This document shows, piece after piece, positions 13,033-23,453 of a stretch of 64,000 nucleotides of DNA (within the stretch, counting starts at the first letter, position 1; each line of letters starts with the position of its first letter). The DNA lies in NCBI GenBank assembly GCA_940337035.1, contig CALNHX010002284.1, positions 121,301 through 185,300 on the forward strand, in the 5' to 3' direction. Source of the stretch: Agriotes lineatus. Lineage: Eukaryota; Arthropoda; Insecta; Coleoptera; Elateridae. The notes below the pieces were generated by a model. It was not told the origin of the DNA and did no database searches. It saw only the letters and a list, made by a program, of their open reading frames with translations. The translations under genes were made by a program, and so were the position numbers.

Positions 13033-13865
13033 AAGGGGAGGGGCGAAGTCCCGAAGGCCCCCTTGAAGAGAAGCGGAGTCCCAAGGGCCCCTTGGAGAGG
13101 GGCGGAGCCCCGATGGCTCCCTTAGAGAAGGGCGAAGTCCCGGGGCCCCCTTGGAGAGGTGCCGAGCGCCAAGGGCCCCCTTGGAGAGGGGCGAAGCCCC
13201 GAGCGCCCCCTTGGAAAGGGGCCGAGTCCCGAGGGCCCCCTTGGAGAGGGGCGGAGTTCCAAGGGCCCCCTTGGAAAGGGGCGAAGTCCCGAGGGCCCCC
13301 TTGAAGAGAAGCGGAGTCCCAAGGGCCCCTTGGAGAGGGGCGGAGCCCCGATGGCTCCCTTGGAGAAGGGCGAAGTCCCGGGGCCCCCTTGGAGAGGTGC
13401 CGAGCGCCAAGGGCCCCCTTGGAGAGGGGCAAGGCCCCGAGCGCCCCCTTGGAGAGGGGCCGAGTCCCGAGGGCCCCCTTGGAGAGGGGCGGAGTTCCAA
13501 GGGCTCCCTTGGAAAGGGGCGAAGTCCCGAGGGCCCCCTTGAAGGGAAGCGGAGTCCCAAGGGCCCCTTGGAGAGGGGCGGAGCCCCGATGGCTCCCTTG
13601 GAGAAGGGCGAAGTCATGGGGCCCCCTTGGAGAGGGGAGGTCCCGAGGCCCCCCTTGAAGAGAAGCGGAGTCCCAAGGACCCCTTTGGAGAGGGGCGGAG
13701 TCCTCGAAACCCCGAAGGCCCCCTTAGAGAGGGGCGAAACCCCTGGAGCCCCGAGGGTTCCTTTAGAGAAGGGCAAAACCCCTGGAGTCGCGAAGGCCCC
13801 CTTGGAGAGGGACGGACCACCCAGAGCCCCTTGGAGAGGGGCGGAGCCCATTGAACCCCCTTGGA
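13033..13865. repeat. GC-rich minisatellite, ~30-bp units in ~238-bp higher-order repeats
   Basis: About 28 imperfect copies of a unit like CCCCTTGGAGAGGGGCGGAG plus ~10 bases. Within each unit CCCCTT/AAGGGG and CCTTGGAGAGG-type runs are partly self-complementary. A diagnostic variant (CCTTGAAGAGAAGCGG) recurs at 13061, 13299 and 13537, which sets a higher-order period of 238 bp; a further copy at 13653 breaks it. The tract is stop-free over 200 codons on both strands and reads as 10-residue Pro/Gly/Arg-rich repeats either way. This is expected of a GC-rich, near-30-bp repeat and is not evidence of a gene. Confidence 0.93.
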
Positions 13866-13869
13866 ATGG

Positions 13870-15560
13870 CCCAACGTAATAAGCCTAAAAATGGTGGTAA
13901 ATTGAATAGAATAGACCGCGCAATAGCGCGCGCAGCCCCGTTTATTTTACAATAAACAAGGAGCTTACTTAACGAACGTCCGCCATACTCGTAAAACCAT
14001 TTTTGTTATGGACAAGGTCTAGGTACCTTAGAGGCATTAAGCAGAACATAATTAATAATGAATTATTATAAACGTCAAACATCAATGACAAACAAACAAA
14101 CAGCACGCATTTGCGGCATTGGCTTGTTTCAATAATTCCATGGCATCACTGATTTTTGTAAAAATGCTAGTTTGTTTTTTGCATTCCTTCGGTTCCGGAA
14201 TATTAAAAATTATTAGCAACAGTATGAATGGATGCAGTATTTTTTTCTCTACAAAAAATGCATTTACACTTTAACTCTAAAATAATTAGGGGAGCAAATA
14301 ATTGAACATACAGAATTTACTATGCAAATTCCTATGGTGCGTCGCGCAAGTCAGCACCCGGTATAGATATGAAGGGCGGACGTAAATGCATATAAATACC
14401 CCAAAGATCCTTGTTTACAGAAAAGATTGGCCAATTAAAAACAACAAATCATAAAAATGGGGAAATTCCTGGAAGATCCCAAGGAGTGAGATCAATTTAA
14501 ATTTGTGAATTGCAATCGGGAGATCGCCTCCAGGAATTTCTATTGAACCCTCCACTGAACAACTAAACTCGCATATCCTAGCTAAAAGTGAACAGCTTAC
14601 AATGTGGCGAGGCCTCGTATTTAACATGTTAAAAATTTGTGACGGACGACGGCAATAGTTCGTACAAGAATTTTCCGAACGACGCGTATTACTCCGAAAT
14701 CAGAGCCCAAAACATTAATAAATTTTACGGTAGTATATCGCGCTAGTCCCAATTTCGATTTAAATTACTGACGGCAGTTCTTTATCGATGGAACGCACGC
14801 ACACACGTGCAACAAAGTTCACTCGCTAGTAGCACTGAAGCACAGATAATCACACGGCAATTGTTACCTTCAACTGATTTCGAGAACGTCTTGACGTTGA
14901 CGTTCCACAGGGACGGACTTTCGTGAATTTGATGGCTGAACCAGAGAGTCGGTAACACGCCATTTGCGCGCTCCGATATAAGCGCTATCAGAAAGCTCGA
15001 AGGATACGCATGGTGCAGCAAGCCGGGGTAGTCGAATCTTATTTGTGGCCCCTAACGTGGTGGGGACTAAATTATTGAAGTAACTGTTACGGGTAATCGA
15101 AAAGGGGCTGAAGACGGTCATACTCACACTAAAATCCCCAGATGTCGTACTCGGACAGTTTTGTCGTTAAAAAATCTGCCCCAGGCAGTATCTCTATATC
15201 TATACTCAAAAGAAATGCCGAGACGCGCACAAATCCTCTATAATAAAGGGTAAGAAGTGCCTAGACATCAATAGGACACCTTCTTTGCCAAAATCGCGAC
15301 TTCGAAAAGCGCTAAAAACTCTCAAGGACCTTCTTCGATCAAACGCCGGAACAAGATTCCAAATTTCCGCGTCGCAATTGCTCAACAAGGTGGGGACGCA
15401 AATATGTCGAAAATACAGTAAAGCGAAAATTTACTGTAACAAGTGCTTCTGGTTTTTTGTTATTGCATCTAATGTTGTTGCTGAATCTTGATCCATCACA
15501 CTCGGCTCTAGCCGAAGCACTATTTCGTAAAGTTCAACAATAAACTATATCTTATCAGTG
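13870..15560. other. Unannotated DNA with less A+T-rich patches
   Basis: 14640-15420 has more CpG and fewer stops than the background, but no frame shows a known domain. 13915-13937 holds a short GCGC palindromic run. Near 15040-15060 the minus strand reads ACGTTAGGGGCCACAAATAA, reminiscent of an LTR end or primer site, but no second LTR was found. Confidence 0.25.
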
Positions 15561-15566
15561 AAGTTA

Positions 15567-15850
15567 GGCTTACCATTTCGAACATAATAATAGAAAATTA
15601 TTTGTCTAGGACGAATAAAACACTTTGTTGAGCAAACGTTGTATGGTATAAATTTATCTCGACATACGACTGAATTTTTATTTTATTACTATTTACCCGG
15701 CAGTGTAGCTTCTACTTGCTTCTAAAAGTGATTGGAAAGTAATTAGAATTGCTTACATATACGAATATACATCTAATACCATTACCTTTGAATAAATACT
15801 TTATATATTTAATACACCCATTCTTTACAAACTGTATGGAATTATCAATA
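15567..15850 (+). repeat. Orphan copy of the far-upstream region of GR exon A
   Basis: 15567-15670 and 15750-15845 match 8902-9005 and 9138-9240 upstream of exon A in the same order and orientation. Shared words include AATAATAGAAAATTA, TTGTCTAG.ACGAATAAAA and CTAATACCATTA.CTTT followed by AATAAATACTT. No GR exon follows; unrelated repeats begin near 15880. It is probably the left part of an old tandem duplication of a GR first-exon unit whose exon was lost. A dispersed repeat is the alternative. Confidence 0.5.
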
Positions 15851-16039
15851 ATTCCAGCCAAACATTCATTGGATATACGACAAAATGGTCGGGTAGGCCC
15901 CAAAAATTTATTTAGTTTATATTTAGAAAAGACAATAAAAAACTCGTAGTTTAATAGAATGAACTCCTGGTTAGTCTTGAGAAGGACTGATTTTTGTACG
16001 TCCTTTAACGTACACTCCCGGGGTTCATACCAGAAGTTC

Positions 16040-16090
16040 ATTCACCTGACGACGGGAGTAGATCAAAAACTCCCTCAACGTCGTGTGATA
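16040..16090 (+). ncRNA. Decayed hammerhead-like motif, Penelope/retrozyme type
   Basis: CAC-CTGACGA-C-GGGAG...CTCCC-TCA-ACGT-C-GTG. It has a CUGANGA core, a GGGAG/CUCCC stem II, a palindromic ACGU in the stem III place, a GUC cleavage triplet and a short CAC/GUG stem I. The catalytic GAA after stem II is replaced by UCA, so it should be inactive. The same layout is seen at 31070-31112, 31847-31889 and in the 35.5-39.3 kb array, which is what makes this weak match worth keeping. Confidence 0.35.
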
Positions 16091-16965
16091 AACACCCAAG
16101 ACAGTGGAAAAAGTCCTATAAAACATCTCATAATAGACCATTGTCAAAAATGACATCATTCAGATAAACACAATTATAAAACTTAGCGAAAGCTTTTGAT
16201 ATTAAAATTGGCTGCAACGGGCAAAAGCGAAGTCTTTTAGAGCTAGATTAATTTTGCGTTTATTTCTAATTATCGACACCGTGTTTCTGATTTTGCCCGC
16301 CTCGTCGCGGCGTGCGCTTTCGTGCTTTTTTTGGTTATCGCTGGCGCACTTTCGCCCATTTTAGCCCCACGACTGACAGCACTAAGATGCCTGACATTAT
16401 CAGTCCAATTTCAATCTCTGGGGTAAGTACCCGTGGTCATTTAATCTGCTCTCTGATTCTTGCCAAGTTGGTTCAATGTTCGGGGTATTTCTAGTTGTTC
16501 TGATCCCGTAACCAACTATTTCGATCCCGTATGGAGGTGTGATAATTTCGCATACAGATGCTTTTCTATCGTGTATGTGCTATTGTGATTCAGTTAGTTG
16601 CTCCGGAAACTTGCCGTTTGATCATATTTTCTGCCTAATTTCTTTGATGTTAGGGTTTGCGGTGTCAGGCCCCGAAGGATCTTATTTGTGATATAGGTTT
16701 GATCTACTACAGAGTGTGCTATTGCTGATTGTCAAGGAGCCTGTAATTAACGTCAAGGAAACAACTGTTTGGTTGTACACGTAGATATTTTATTACTTTA
16801 TGAATCTTGTCGACTGCTTGTATATCTTGGGCTGAATTCTTCAAATTTCTCATCAAGTTTAACTTACGCTCATTTTGACTGAGATTATGTGGCTGTACAA
16901 ACTGCCAGCATATTGAGCTGAATCAATTCAAACATTTTCCAACTTCACTTTTGCTTAGATGTATA

Positions 16966-17235
16966 ACTAGCTGACCCGGAAAACGTTGTTCTGTCAAAAA
17001 TAATTTGTTTTTGTACACACATCTTCTGAATATGGGCCAAAATCAGACCACAAATACACATTTTCGTAAATATCTTGACTCCAGCGCCATCTACCGGGTC
17101 CATTTTTTGTAAAACTGTTTCTTTCTACATAAATAACATATATTCTGAATATGAGCCACATCGGACCATAAATACAATTTATCGAAATATCTCGACCCCA
17201 GCGCCACCTATGGTTGTTTTTGTATGTGCCGGCGG
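16966..17235 (+). repeat. Dispersed insect repeat with internal 119-bp degenerate duplication
   Basis: Begins ACTAGCTGACCCGGAAAACG, a phrase I recognise from dispersed repeats in many insect genomes (memory, not checked). Two related blocks, each with CTGAATATGRGCC, CAGCGCCAYCTA and CGAAATATCT-like words, start at 17026 and 17145. No coding capacity. Confidence 0.4.
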
Positions 17236-17639
17236 GGTGTCGTAAAACCCGTTTTAGACCGTAACAACTTCCTTATTTATACAATAAGATTATCTTTAGA
17301 ACTGATGTTCATAATATTGGTACTAGATTTAGGGGCCAAATTTAACCACCTCTCTATAGAACAACCTTATTCGAACAGTCATTCGCGTTTCAGATATATG
17401 CAATGTATAACAGTTTACCTTCTAATTATAAAGTCTACAGTTCGAAATTATATAAATCAAATTTGCATTTAGACCTTTTGCAGAGACAATTACTTGTTTA
17501 CCTAACTGTCCGCAAGTTAATGCAATTTTTTTGTGCGGATAGCAGTACATCTTTTCAGCAGTAAATATTTTCAGCATAAATTTTTTACCATCACAGAATA
17601 TCTTTAGTTTTTATAAGGTTTGCTTTAGGGTTAGGAATT

Positions 17640-17829
17640 CATTCTGTGTCATTTTGTTCTTTTTCCACTCGAGCGAGGTTTAGATGGTAGAGCAGGAGTA
17701 GGGCTAACTAAAACTTAATCTCGCCTTGTGGTTGATGTGCTTTAGCAATCAATTGTTTTTTTTTGTACTCATGTGTATCTGCTTATTGAAGTAGAGCATC
17801 AATAAAGTTTATTATTATTATTATTATTA
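17640..17829 (+). mobile_element. LINE 3' end with (TTA)n tail
   Basis: Ends CATCAATAAAGTTTATTATT and further TTA repeats. A polyadenylation-type AATAAA directly before a trinucleotide tail is typical of CR1/Jockey-related LINE 3' ends. Upstream coding sequence is not recognisable, so this is a heavily 5'-truncated copy. Confidence 0.5.
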
Positions 17830-18095
17830 GTCAAAGCTTTAGCATTCTTTTATATATATCCTTTAATGTTTATTTTCAGGCAAAAATCTCAAAGAAGTGC
17901 AGCGATTCAAATAATGGCGCAGGTATTGAAGTAATATTTGGATCTTTATACCTTTATAACATTTAAAACAAGTGATGTAGGCATCCGAATATTACTGTAA
18001 TATACACGCTACTCCCCTTTGGTATTTTTTCCCAAAAACGAAAATTAATGAATTTCCGAATTCATGCTTTACTTAATTTCCATAATGTACTACTA

Positions 18096-18475
18096 GTCCA
18101 GTCATTAGATACATAATAATAGGGTTTTGGTGCAAAAGGTTGCGGAGTTTTGAAACTTGGCAGACGTTCAGACTTGGAGGTCCTTAACATGCACCTAAGT
18201 TTGCAACCTCATGCGACCGTCGCTAGCGCCACCATTTTGAAAAAAATGGCGGCCAAAATCAGTGTTTGGCATATAACTCGGTTCCTGTAGGTTTTAGAAA
18301 AAAATGTCGAATAAAAATTTAAAGAGGATCAAATTTGCTACAAAAACTTTTTTATACATTTTTTTGACAGACTAATATCTTCCGAGTTACAGGGCCGAAC
18401 AGTAGGGAAAATCTTTTAGAATCTCGTATAAGCGGCATTTGTATGATACTTTTTACCAATTAATTATCTCCAAAC
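18096..18475 (+). repeat. Left terminal inverted repeat of the 18.1-20.2 kb transposon
   Basis: Pairs with 19860-20216 in inverse orientation with scattered mismatches. Arm divergence shows the copy is old. Confidence 0.85.
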
Positions 18476-18755
18476 TAGTCTTCCTAAAGTAGTCTAATCT
18501 ATTATATAACTGTTTGTACAGTGATATATGCACCTTGTCTGTTGTCTGTATATGATTGGTGGTACTATTAAAGGTAATTACTTGGTAGAGTAATAAAAGG
18601 ATAATTTATTTATATAAGAATCAACACGTGGAAGCGTGTAAACTTTGTTGATCTAAAAAGTAGGAGGGATCAGCCGAATAAACTTGGCTGTCCCGGCTAT
18701 GTCTTCCAGTGAAATGTAGTTATTTGTGTGTTGAAAAACTTAAAACAGCTTAAGT

Positions 18756-19720
18756 ATGTTCGGAACTGTCGATGTGCGAAGTCGACATGCGACCGAGCAT
18801 TTAGTTAATAACAGTGTTTCTAAATATTTTGAACCGTGGGTCAATACAAAAAGCGCCGAAAGATATCGACGCTCCAGAGCACATGTGTCCAGTGATGTAA
18901 TTTTCGATCAAGCGATGATTCCACCTGTTTTGCAAGAATTCTTGTAGAGCGATGCTAATAAAAGGAATTTAATTTCCATGTTTTCATTACGAAGTTTGAA
19001 GAACAAAATTACACAGCAAAGCAGGCAGTAGAAGGTGCGGATCTGCTCATCATTCAGACAGCCATCAACATGTCGTCGTCGTTTACTCGTGTTTTAGTTG
19101 TGGGAAAAGATATATATTTGTTGTTTCTTCTAACTGCAAAGGCGAGAGATCAGGAAAACATTTTTTTGCTAAAACCATTGATTGGAAAAGTTGCGGAAAT
19201 GCTGTATTCGACGAGGATCCTGAAATACAAGGAAGCTGTTGCGAAGAACATTTTGTTTTTACATGCAATTAGTGGTTATGACACAACCTCTGCCCTTTTT
19301 AACCAAGGGAAATTGAAGTTCCTCAGTCTCATGGATACAAACGACTCGTTGCTTGAGACTGTAGCAATCTTCCAAGAACTCGAAGAAAATGTTAATGCTC
19401 TCGCTACGTCAGAAGCAGCCCCCAACGCCATTTTAAAATCAATATCTTGTAAATGTAAGAAAGGCTGTGCAGGAGGGTGTGAATGTCGGAAAACAAGTTG
19501 AAAATGCTCAGTGCTGTGTCTATATTGCAAGGGGACAACATGTGAAAACATTCCTGATTCGGTAGTGGATTCCGATCGCAAAGACCCAAACGAGTCTGAT
19601 GACTTTGATTTGTTGGAGTGGGTGCTGGAAGAGACGGGGAACAAGCAATATTTGACAGATAGCGTAGAGAGTAAACCAGGCACATCCCATAATACAAAAT
19701 GGCTGAAACCGTGCTTGTAA
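18756..19720 (+). pseudogene. Decayed transposon gene: XPG/PIN-like nuclease region plus Cys-rich CXC-type tail
   Basis: The segments read, in order, KSAERYRRSRAHVSSDVIFD, EGADLLIIQTAI, VLVVGKDIYLLFLLTAK, NILFLHAISGYDTTSALF, then CKCKKGCAGGCECRK and CSVLCLYCKGTTC. Insect repeat proteins of this family typically have VVG.DIDLL and HAF.GCDTTSA, so an expected Asp (here Tyr) and Cys (here Tyr) are changed. Breaks: stop at ~18944, frame change near 18980-19000, stop TGA at 19499-19501. The stretch between the nuclease-like and Cys-rich parts is shorter than in full-length relatives I remember, suggesting an internal deletion. The PIN/XPG-fold assignment is inference from motif spacing. The copy should be non-functional. 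Confidence 0.6.
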
Positions 19721-19859
19721 GTTTGGGGTGTGGATTAAGCCTACTGGGGATACCAAGTTAAAAAAAAATGCGCCGCTCAACTCTACCTCCTGGGTGGTGC
19801 GGTCACGAGTTGATAGCAGATGTTTTTATTACTTTACTGCACTAAACTGTTTTAGGTGG

Positions 19860-20216
19860 GCTAATTTATAGATAATTGATAAAAAGTACCGAATACGAGG
19901 TTTTTAAAAATTTGTCCTATTGTTCAACCCTCTAACTCGGCAAGTATTAGTCTGACAAAAAAATTATACAAACTATTTTGCAGCAAATGTTATTCTTTTA
20001 AAATTTTCATGGCAATTTGGTTTTCTAAAACCTACAAGAGCCGGGTTATACGCCAAAAACTGATTTTGGCTGCCATTTTTTCAAGATGGCGGTGGGAACG
20101 GCGGAAGCTTAAGGTCGCAAACTTAGGGTCATACTTAGGCCCACCAAGCATACAATCGTGCCAAATTTCAAAACTCCACAACCTTTTGCAACCAATAAAG
20201 TATCTAATGACTGGAC
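19860..20216 (-). repeat. Right terminal inverted repeat of the 18.1-20.2 kb transposon
   Basis: Inverse partner of 18096-18475; see the element entry for shared words and TA flanks. Confidence 0.85.
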
Positions 20217-20722
20217 TATATGCAAGACAAAAAAAACTGGTACAACTCTTGATAGAGATTTTAGCATAATTTGATTAGCTAAAACGAGGCTTTGAACAAA
20301 TACGTTTATTATATCCATAGCAACGTCTAAACAATTTGACGGCTAAGTTAGAAATACCTAGCAACTGTCCATATTAAAGCAGTCACATTCGCAACAGACC
20401 ATACTTATTGTACCAGTTTATTTCCTTGCATAGTACATATAGATTATCAAATTAATTATATATGTGATAAAAACTTGAAAACTTTCTGGGAAAGAAAAAT
20501 TTAATAATTACAAAGCTGCACGATGGCTGGTCTATTAGGTATTAGGGTACTTGCACTGTTTAACACCTTAGTTTAAAAAAGGTTAATCAATCCCTAATGA
20601 CTTAATTACTCAAATTGACCACTAATAATAGATAGGTACAGTATAATCAAAAACTTTTATGTTCTAAAGGGTTGTGGATCTTCTTTACATTTAATTTATG
20701 TTGGTAGTGATGAGTAAAGGTA

Positions 20723-20960
20723 CAGTCGCGGAATTAAAAATACGGGCGAGTCTTATAGAGGATTTTTGCAATTTTTGGGTAATGTAAATTGGGCTTCTAG
20801 GTTTCTAGATTACCAATTGACAGTTAAACAATGAGGCATGCTGTCATATACGAGTAATTATTTTAACATTGACTAATTTCACCAGGTAACGTGATAAGTA
20901 AAGTAAAGTAAGATATACACTGAATCATTTTAAGTGACCTAATTTTTAATTTCGCGACTG
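20723..20960. mobile_element. Nested TA-flanked MITE (238 bp)
   Basis: CAGTCGCGGAATTAAAAAT at the left and ATTTTTAATTTCGCGACTG at the right are inverted repeats (one mismatch), each bordered by TA (20721-20722, 20961-20962). It sits inside MITE copy 1, so it is younger. The TA target suggests mobilisation by a Tc1/mariner-type transposase (inference). Confidence 0.8.
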
Positions 20961-21064
20961 TACTATAACCTACTTAATGTTGACAGAATCACTTAACAAA
21001 ATGTTTAATCCTCAATATAATGTGTTGCAATATATGGAAAATTAAAGAAACCACTTTGAACATA

Positions 21065-21856
21065 TTAAAATTTTTATGAATTTTTAGGGTGATATGTTAT
21101 AGTGTTAGTTTAAAAATTACACACACGAATAACTATAACACTCCTAATATTCTTTATTGAGTGTAACAGATTACAGACAAAATTAAATGTTCGGATTAGC
21201 TACTATATTATTACAAGTGCGGAGCGAATAGGTCGGGTTAATCAGAATACAAATGAGCGTTTGTGAATCCGACACGTAGCTCCTGAAACACGCAAAGTGA
21301 ATGCTTCAGTAAGTATTTAGATTTGCTAACACGTTGAGAATCTGACTCATCGTGTGCTGAACAACCAAAGGTGGTCGTTCAGCCCTAAGGCTTAGTACGC
21401 TATGATCCCTTTAAGCTCCATCGCTTCCGTATATATACCCTGGTTGTACAATTTGCAAAAGGATTTCCTATTCCAGTCGTAACAATGGTATTGTATTTAC
21501 AAGACGAAGAGCCGGCTCACTTTCACTTGCAAAAGGGTTCGACGTTTATGACCCACTCGAAATTTACCCTCGATTTTTACAGCTGCAGTTTGCATCCACT
21601 TTCGCTTCTGATTTAGGAAACTTTTGTTTGAGGGACACTCAAAGACGTTGGAGAGTTTCTTTTCTTTTGAAATCCGCGGCACAAATCACTTTTTGATATT
21701 AGGCGTTTTTAACTGCGTATACCCTTTAGCTAGAAAGTTTTCAAATGGCACTTGCACTTCGAGAATATTTATAACACGCACTGTTTATTTTATGGGCGAG
21801 TTTACTCTTTTTGGAATTTCTATGGCAACGATTTTTCTGATTTATTGCTGCGCCAC
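21065..21856. other. ~0.8-kb insertion inside MITE copy 1, origin unknown
   Basis: Absent from the otherwise collinear copy 2. Begins near TGTTATAGTGTTAG and contains a TATA-like TATATATACCCTGG region near 21430; it could be a solo LTR, but I could not find matching ends or a target duplication. No coding frame of note. Confidence 0.35.
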
Positions 21857-22389
21857 AAATTCAACAAATCTGTATGTATTTGTTAAAATGACATTACTGC
21901 TACAACCTTAAATTGACAGATATAAAATGCCAATGTGACTTTTACTACCATGACTGCCAACAAAAAATTTTAACAAAAAATTCCACAGCACTCTAGATGT
22001 TAAAAGTTTTCGACCATACGGTATAATAAGTAATACTGCCCTATTTAACCTAGAAAAAAAGTTTAAAAAGCAGCTATACCTAACTTTTTAGGTGTAGTCG
22101 ATTTCAGTGAAACCAAGTGTACATTTCATGGTGGAGAAACCCCTGCCACTTCGTAGTATCGAATCTGTTTTGGCTCGTTCGTAAACCCTTACCTAGCATG
22201 AATGTAAAAGGGTTCTCCTGTCTTCCAGCACTTATGGATAGGGGAACAGAAGTGCATTAAGGAACTTCGGTCGTGCCAGGGCTCTAATCGGAATACGACT
22301 GTGGCAATTGAAGATCAATTTGATTCTATATGTGGTTGGACAGCAATCACATTTTTACTTTTCATGATAATTGTATACATATACGAGTA

Positions 22390-22783
22390 CCGTATGATCG
22401 AAAACTTTTAACCTGTAGAGGGCTGTGATTTTTTTTTAAATTTAATTTATATTGGCAGTGATGAGTAAAGCTGCTTAATAATATAACCTACACAATTTTG
22501 ACAGATAAACTTAACTTTTGCAGGATGTTTAATGCCGAGCAGAGGTGGTGCTGTGTATGGAAAATGCAGCAAATCATTTTGAACAGCTGTAGTTGTTTTT
22601 GTTACTAACATTGTTATGTATTGAACAAGAATGTTTGTATTTGTTGAAATGACAATCCTGACATAACCTTAAACTGACAGATATAAAATGCCAATGTGAC
22701 TTGTACTACCACGACTACCAACAAAATTTTTTGACAAAATAATTCCGCAGCCCTCTAGAGGTTAAAAGTTTTCGGTTATACTG
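22390..22783. mobile_element. TA-flanked MITE, copy 2 (394 bp, uninterrupted)
   Basis: Terminal inverted repeats of ~45 bp: CCGTATGATCGAAAACTTTT at left, AAAAGTTTTCGGTTATACTG at right, flanked by TA at 22388-22389 and 22784-22785. Non-coding. Serves as the empty reference that reveals the two insertions in copy 1. Confidence 0.82.
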
Positions 22784-23344
22784 TATATGACATAAAGTAC
22801 GTTTTTTTCCTATAAACACTTTCAATGTCAAAGAATTTAGGATTTATGTTGGCATAACTTGGATTCCTTTAAAAAAATTTATGTTGGTAGAATTTGTTTT
22901 GGTAACTTTTTAGAACTAAAAATTGGTAGAAAATGTAAAATCTGGCATTAAAGTTCTATGTACTTCAGAAGCTCTTCTTGCTAATGTTTCGTAAACGTCT
23001 TCTTCTGGTATGTTAGGATGCAGATCCAACAGTTCTTCTGCACACTTCAGAAATGTTTTTTTACATTTAATTTTAAAAGATTCCGTTTTTACGCGTATTC
23101 AGTTTCAAAAATGTCAAAATGACACAAGTCGTTTACAGAAAAACCTGACGAAAATAAATTTTCTAATAATTTTAGAAAGCAGTTTTGCCAATTTTATTTT
23201 GACCTTGAAAATTTTTCTAGGAAAAAACGTACTTTACATATTCTGCCATTAGTTTTCAGTAAACACTTTATGCATTTAATACATCAATACTTATATACTA
23301 TAAACCCGAATGGGCTACCAATTTCTACTGAAGGACTAGGGTAC

Positions 23345-23453
23345 GTCCAGTAAGTAATTGAGTTTTATTGATCAATCAATTTTGAAAATAACAAATAGGA
23401 AATTATGTTCCCATTCACAATAAATGTCGTCATTTGTTTTCTAAGTTTCAGAT
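23345..23453 (+). promoter_or_regulatory. Conserved proximal upstream block of GR exon B
   Basis: Counterpart of 9255-9375: AAGTAATTGAG, a T-rich run, AACAAATAGGAAATT, then AATAAATGTCGTCATT shortly before ATG 23454. Similarity also reaches further up (23270-23340 with 9195-9255, more weakly). A duplicated promoter per exon is the natural reading for an alternative-first-exon receptor locus. It could also be leftover similarity from recent duplication. Confidence 0.4.

Larger units (their letters stand above)
18096..20216 (+). mobile_element. DNA transposon with ~370-bp terminal inverted repeats
   Basis: The left end (GTCCAGTCATTAGATAC, 18096) and the right end (GTATCTAATGACTGGAC, ending 20216) are inverted repeats flanked by TA on both sides. 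Similarity of the arms continues inward to ~18475 and ~19860, including GGTTGYGGAGTTTTGAAA, ATGGCRGCCAAAATCAG and TTTTTTTGWCAGACTAATA. Between them lies one decayed gene. The size (2.1 kb), long arms and single gene fit an internally deleted copy of a larger cut-and-paste element. The superfamily is not certain; an XPG-type nuclease gene would recall Academ elements, but Academ targets are usually 3-4 bp. Confidence 0.85.
20639..22021. mobile_element. TA-flanked MITE, copy 1, split by two later insertions
   Basis: Ends match copy 2 (22390-22783): left CAGTATAATCAAAAACTTTT, right AAAAGTTTTCGACCATACGG, both next to TA. Interior blocks shared with copy 2 include TAATTTATRTTGGYAGTGATG, ATAACCTAC, and AAATTGACAGATATAAAATG. 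Compared with copy 2 it has extra DNA at 20723-20960 (a nested MITE) and about 21065-21856. Confidence 0.75.

Noticed and set aside
12973..13879. Open frames of 242 (+) and 292 (-) codons with 10-residue repeats, looking like a repetitive structural protein.
   Set aside because: Both strands are open because the GC-rich 30-bp repeat has no stop-forming triplets; no start context, signal peptide or splice support. Called a minisatellite.
16387..17922. Candidate small gene: ATG 16387 to a strong donor at 16423 (GGG|GTAAGT) and an acceptor at 17879 with a 43-base exon.
   Set aside because: Only ~26 codons, no family match, a LINE 3' end lies in the supposed intron, and frame continuity can occur by chance. 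Not listed as a gene.
19276..19780. Minus-strand frames over the transposon gene.
   Set aside because: The plus strand carries the conserved motifs in order; minus frames are shadows.
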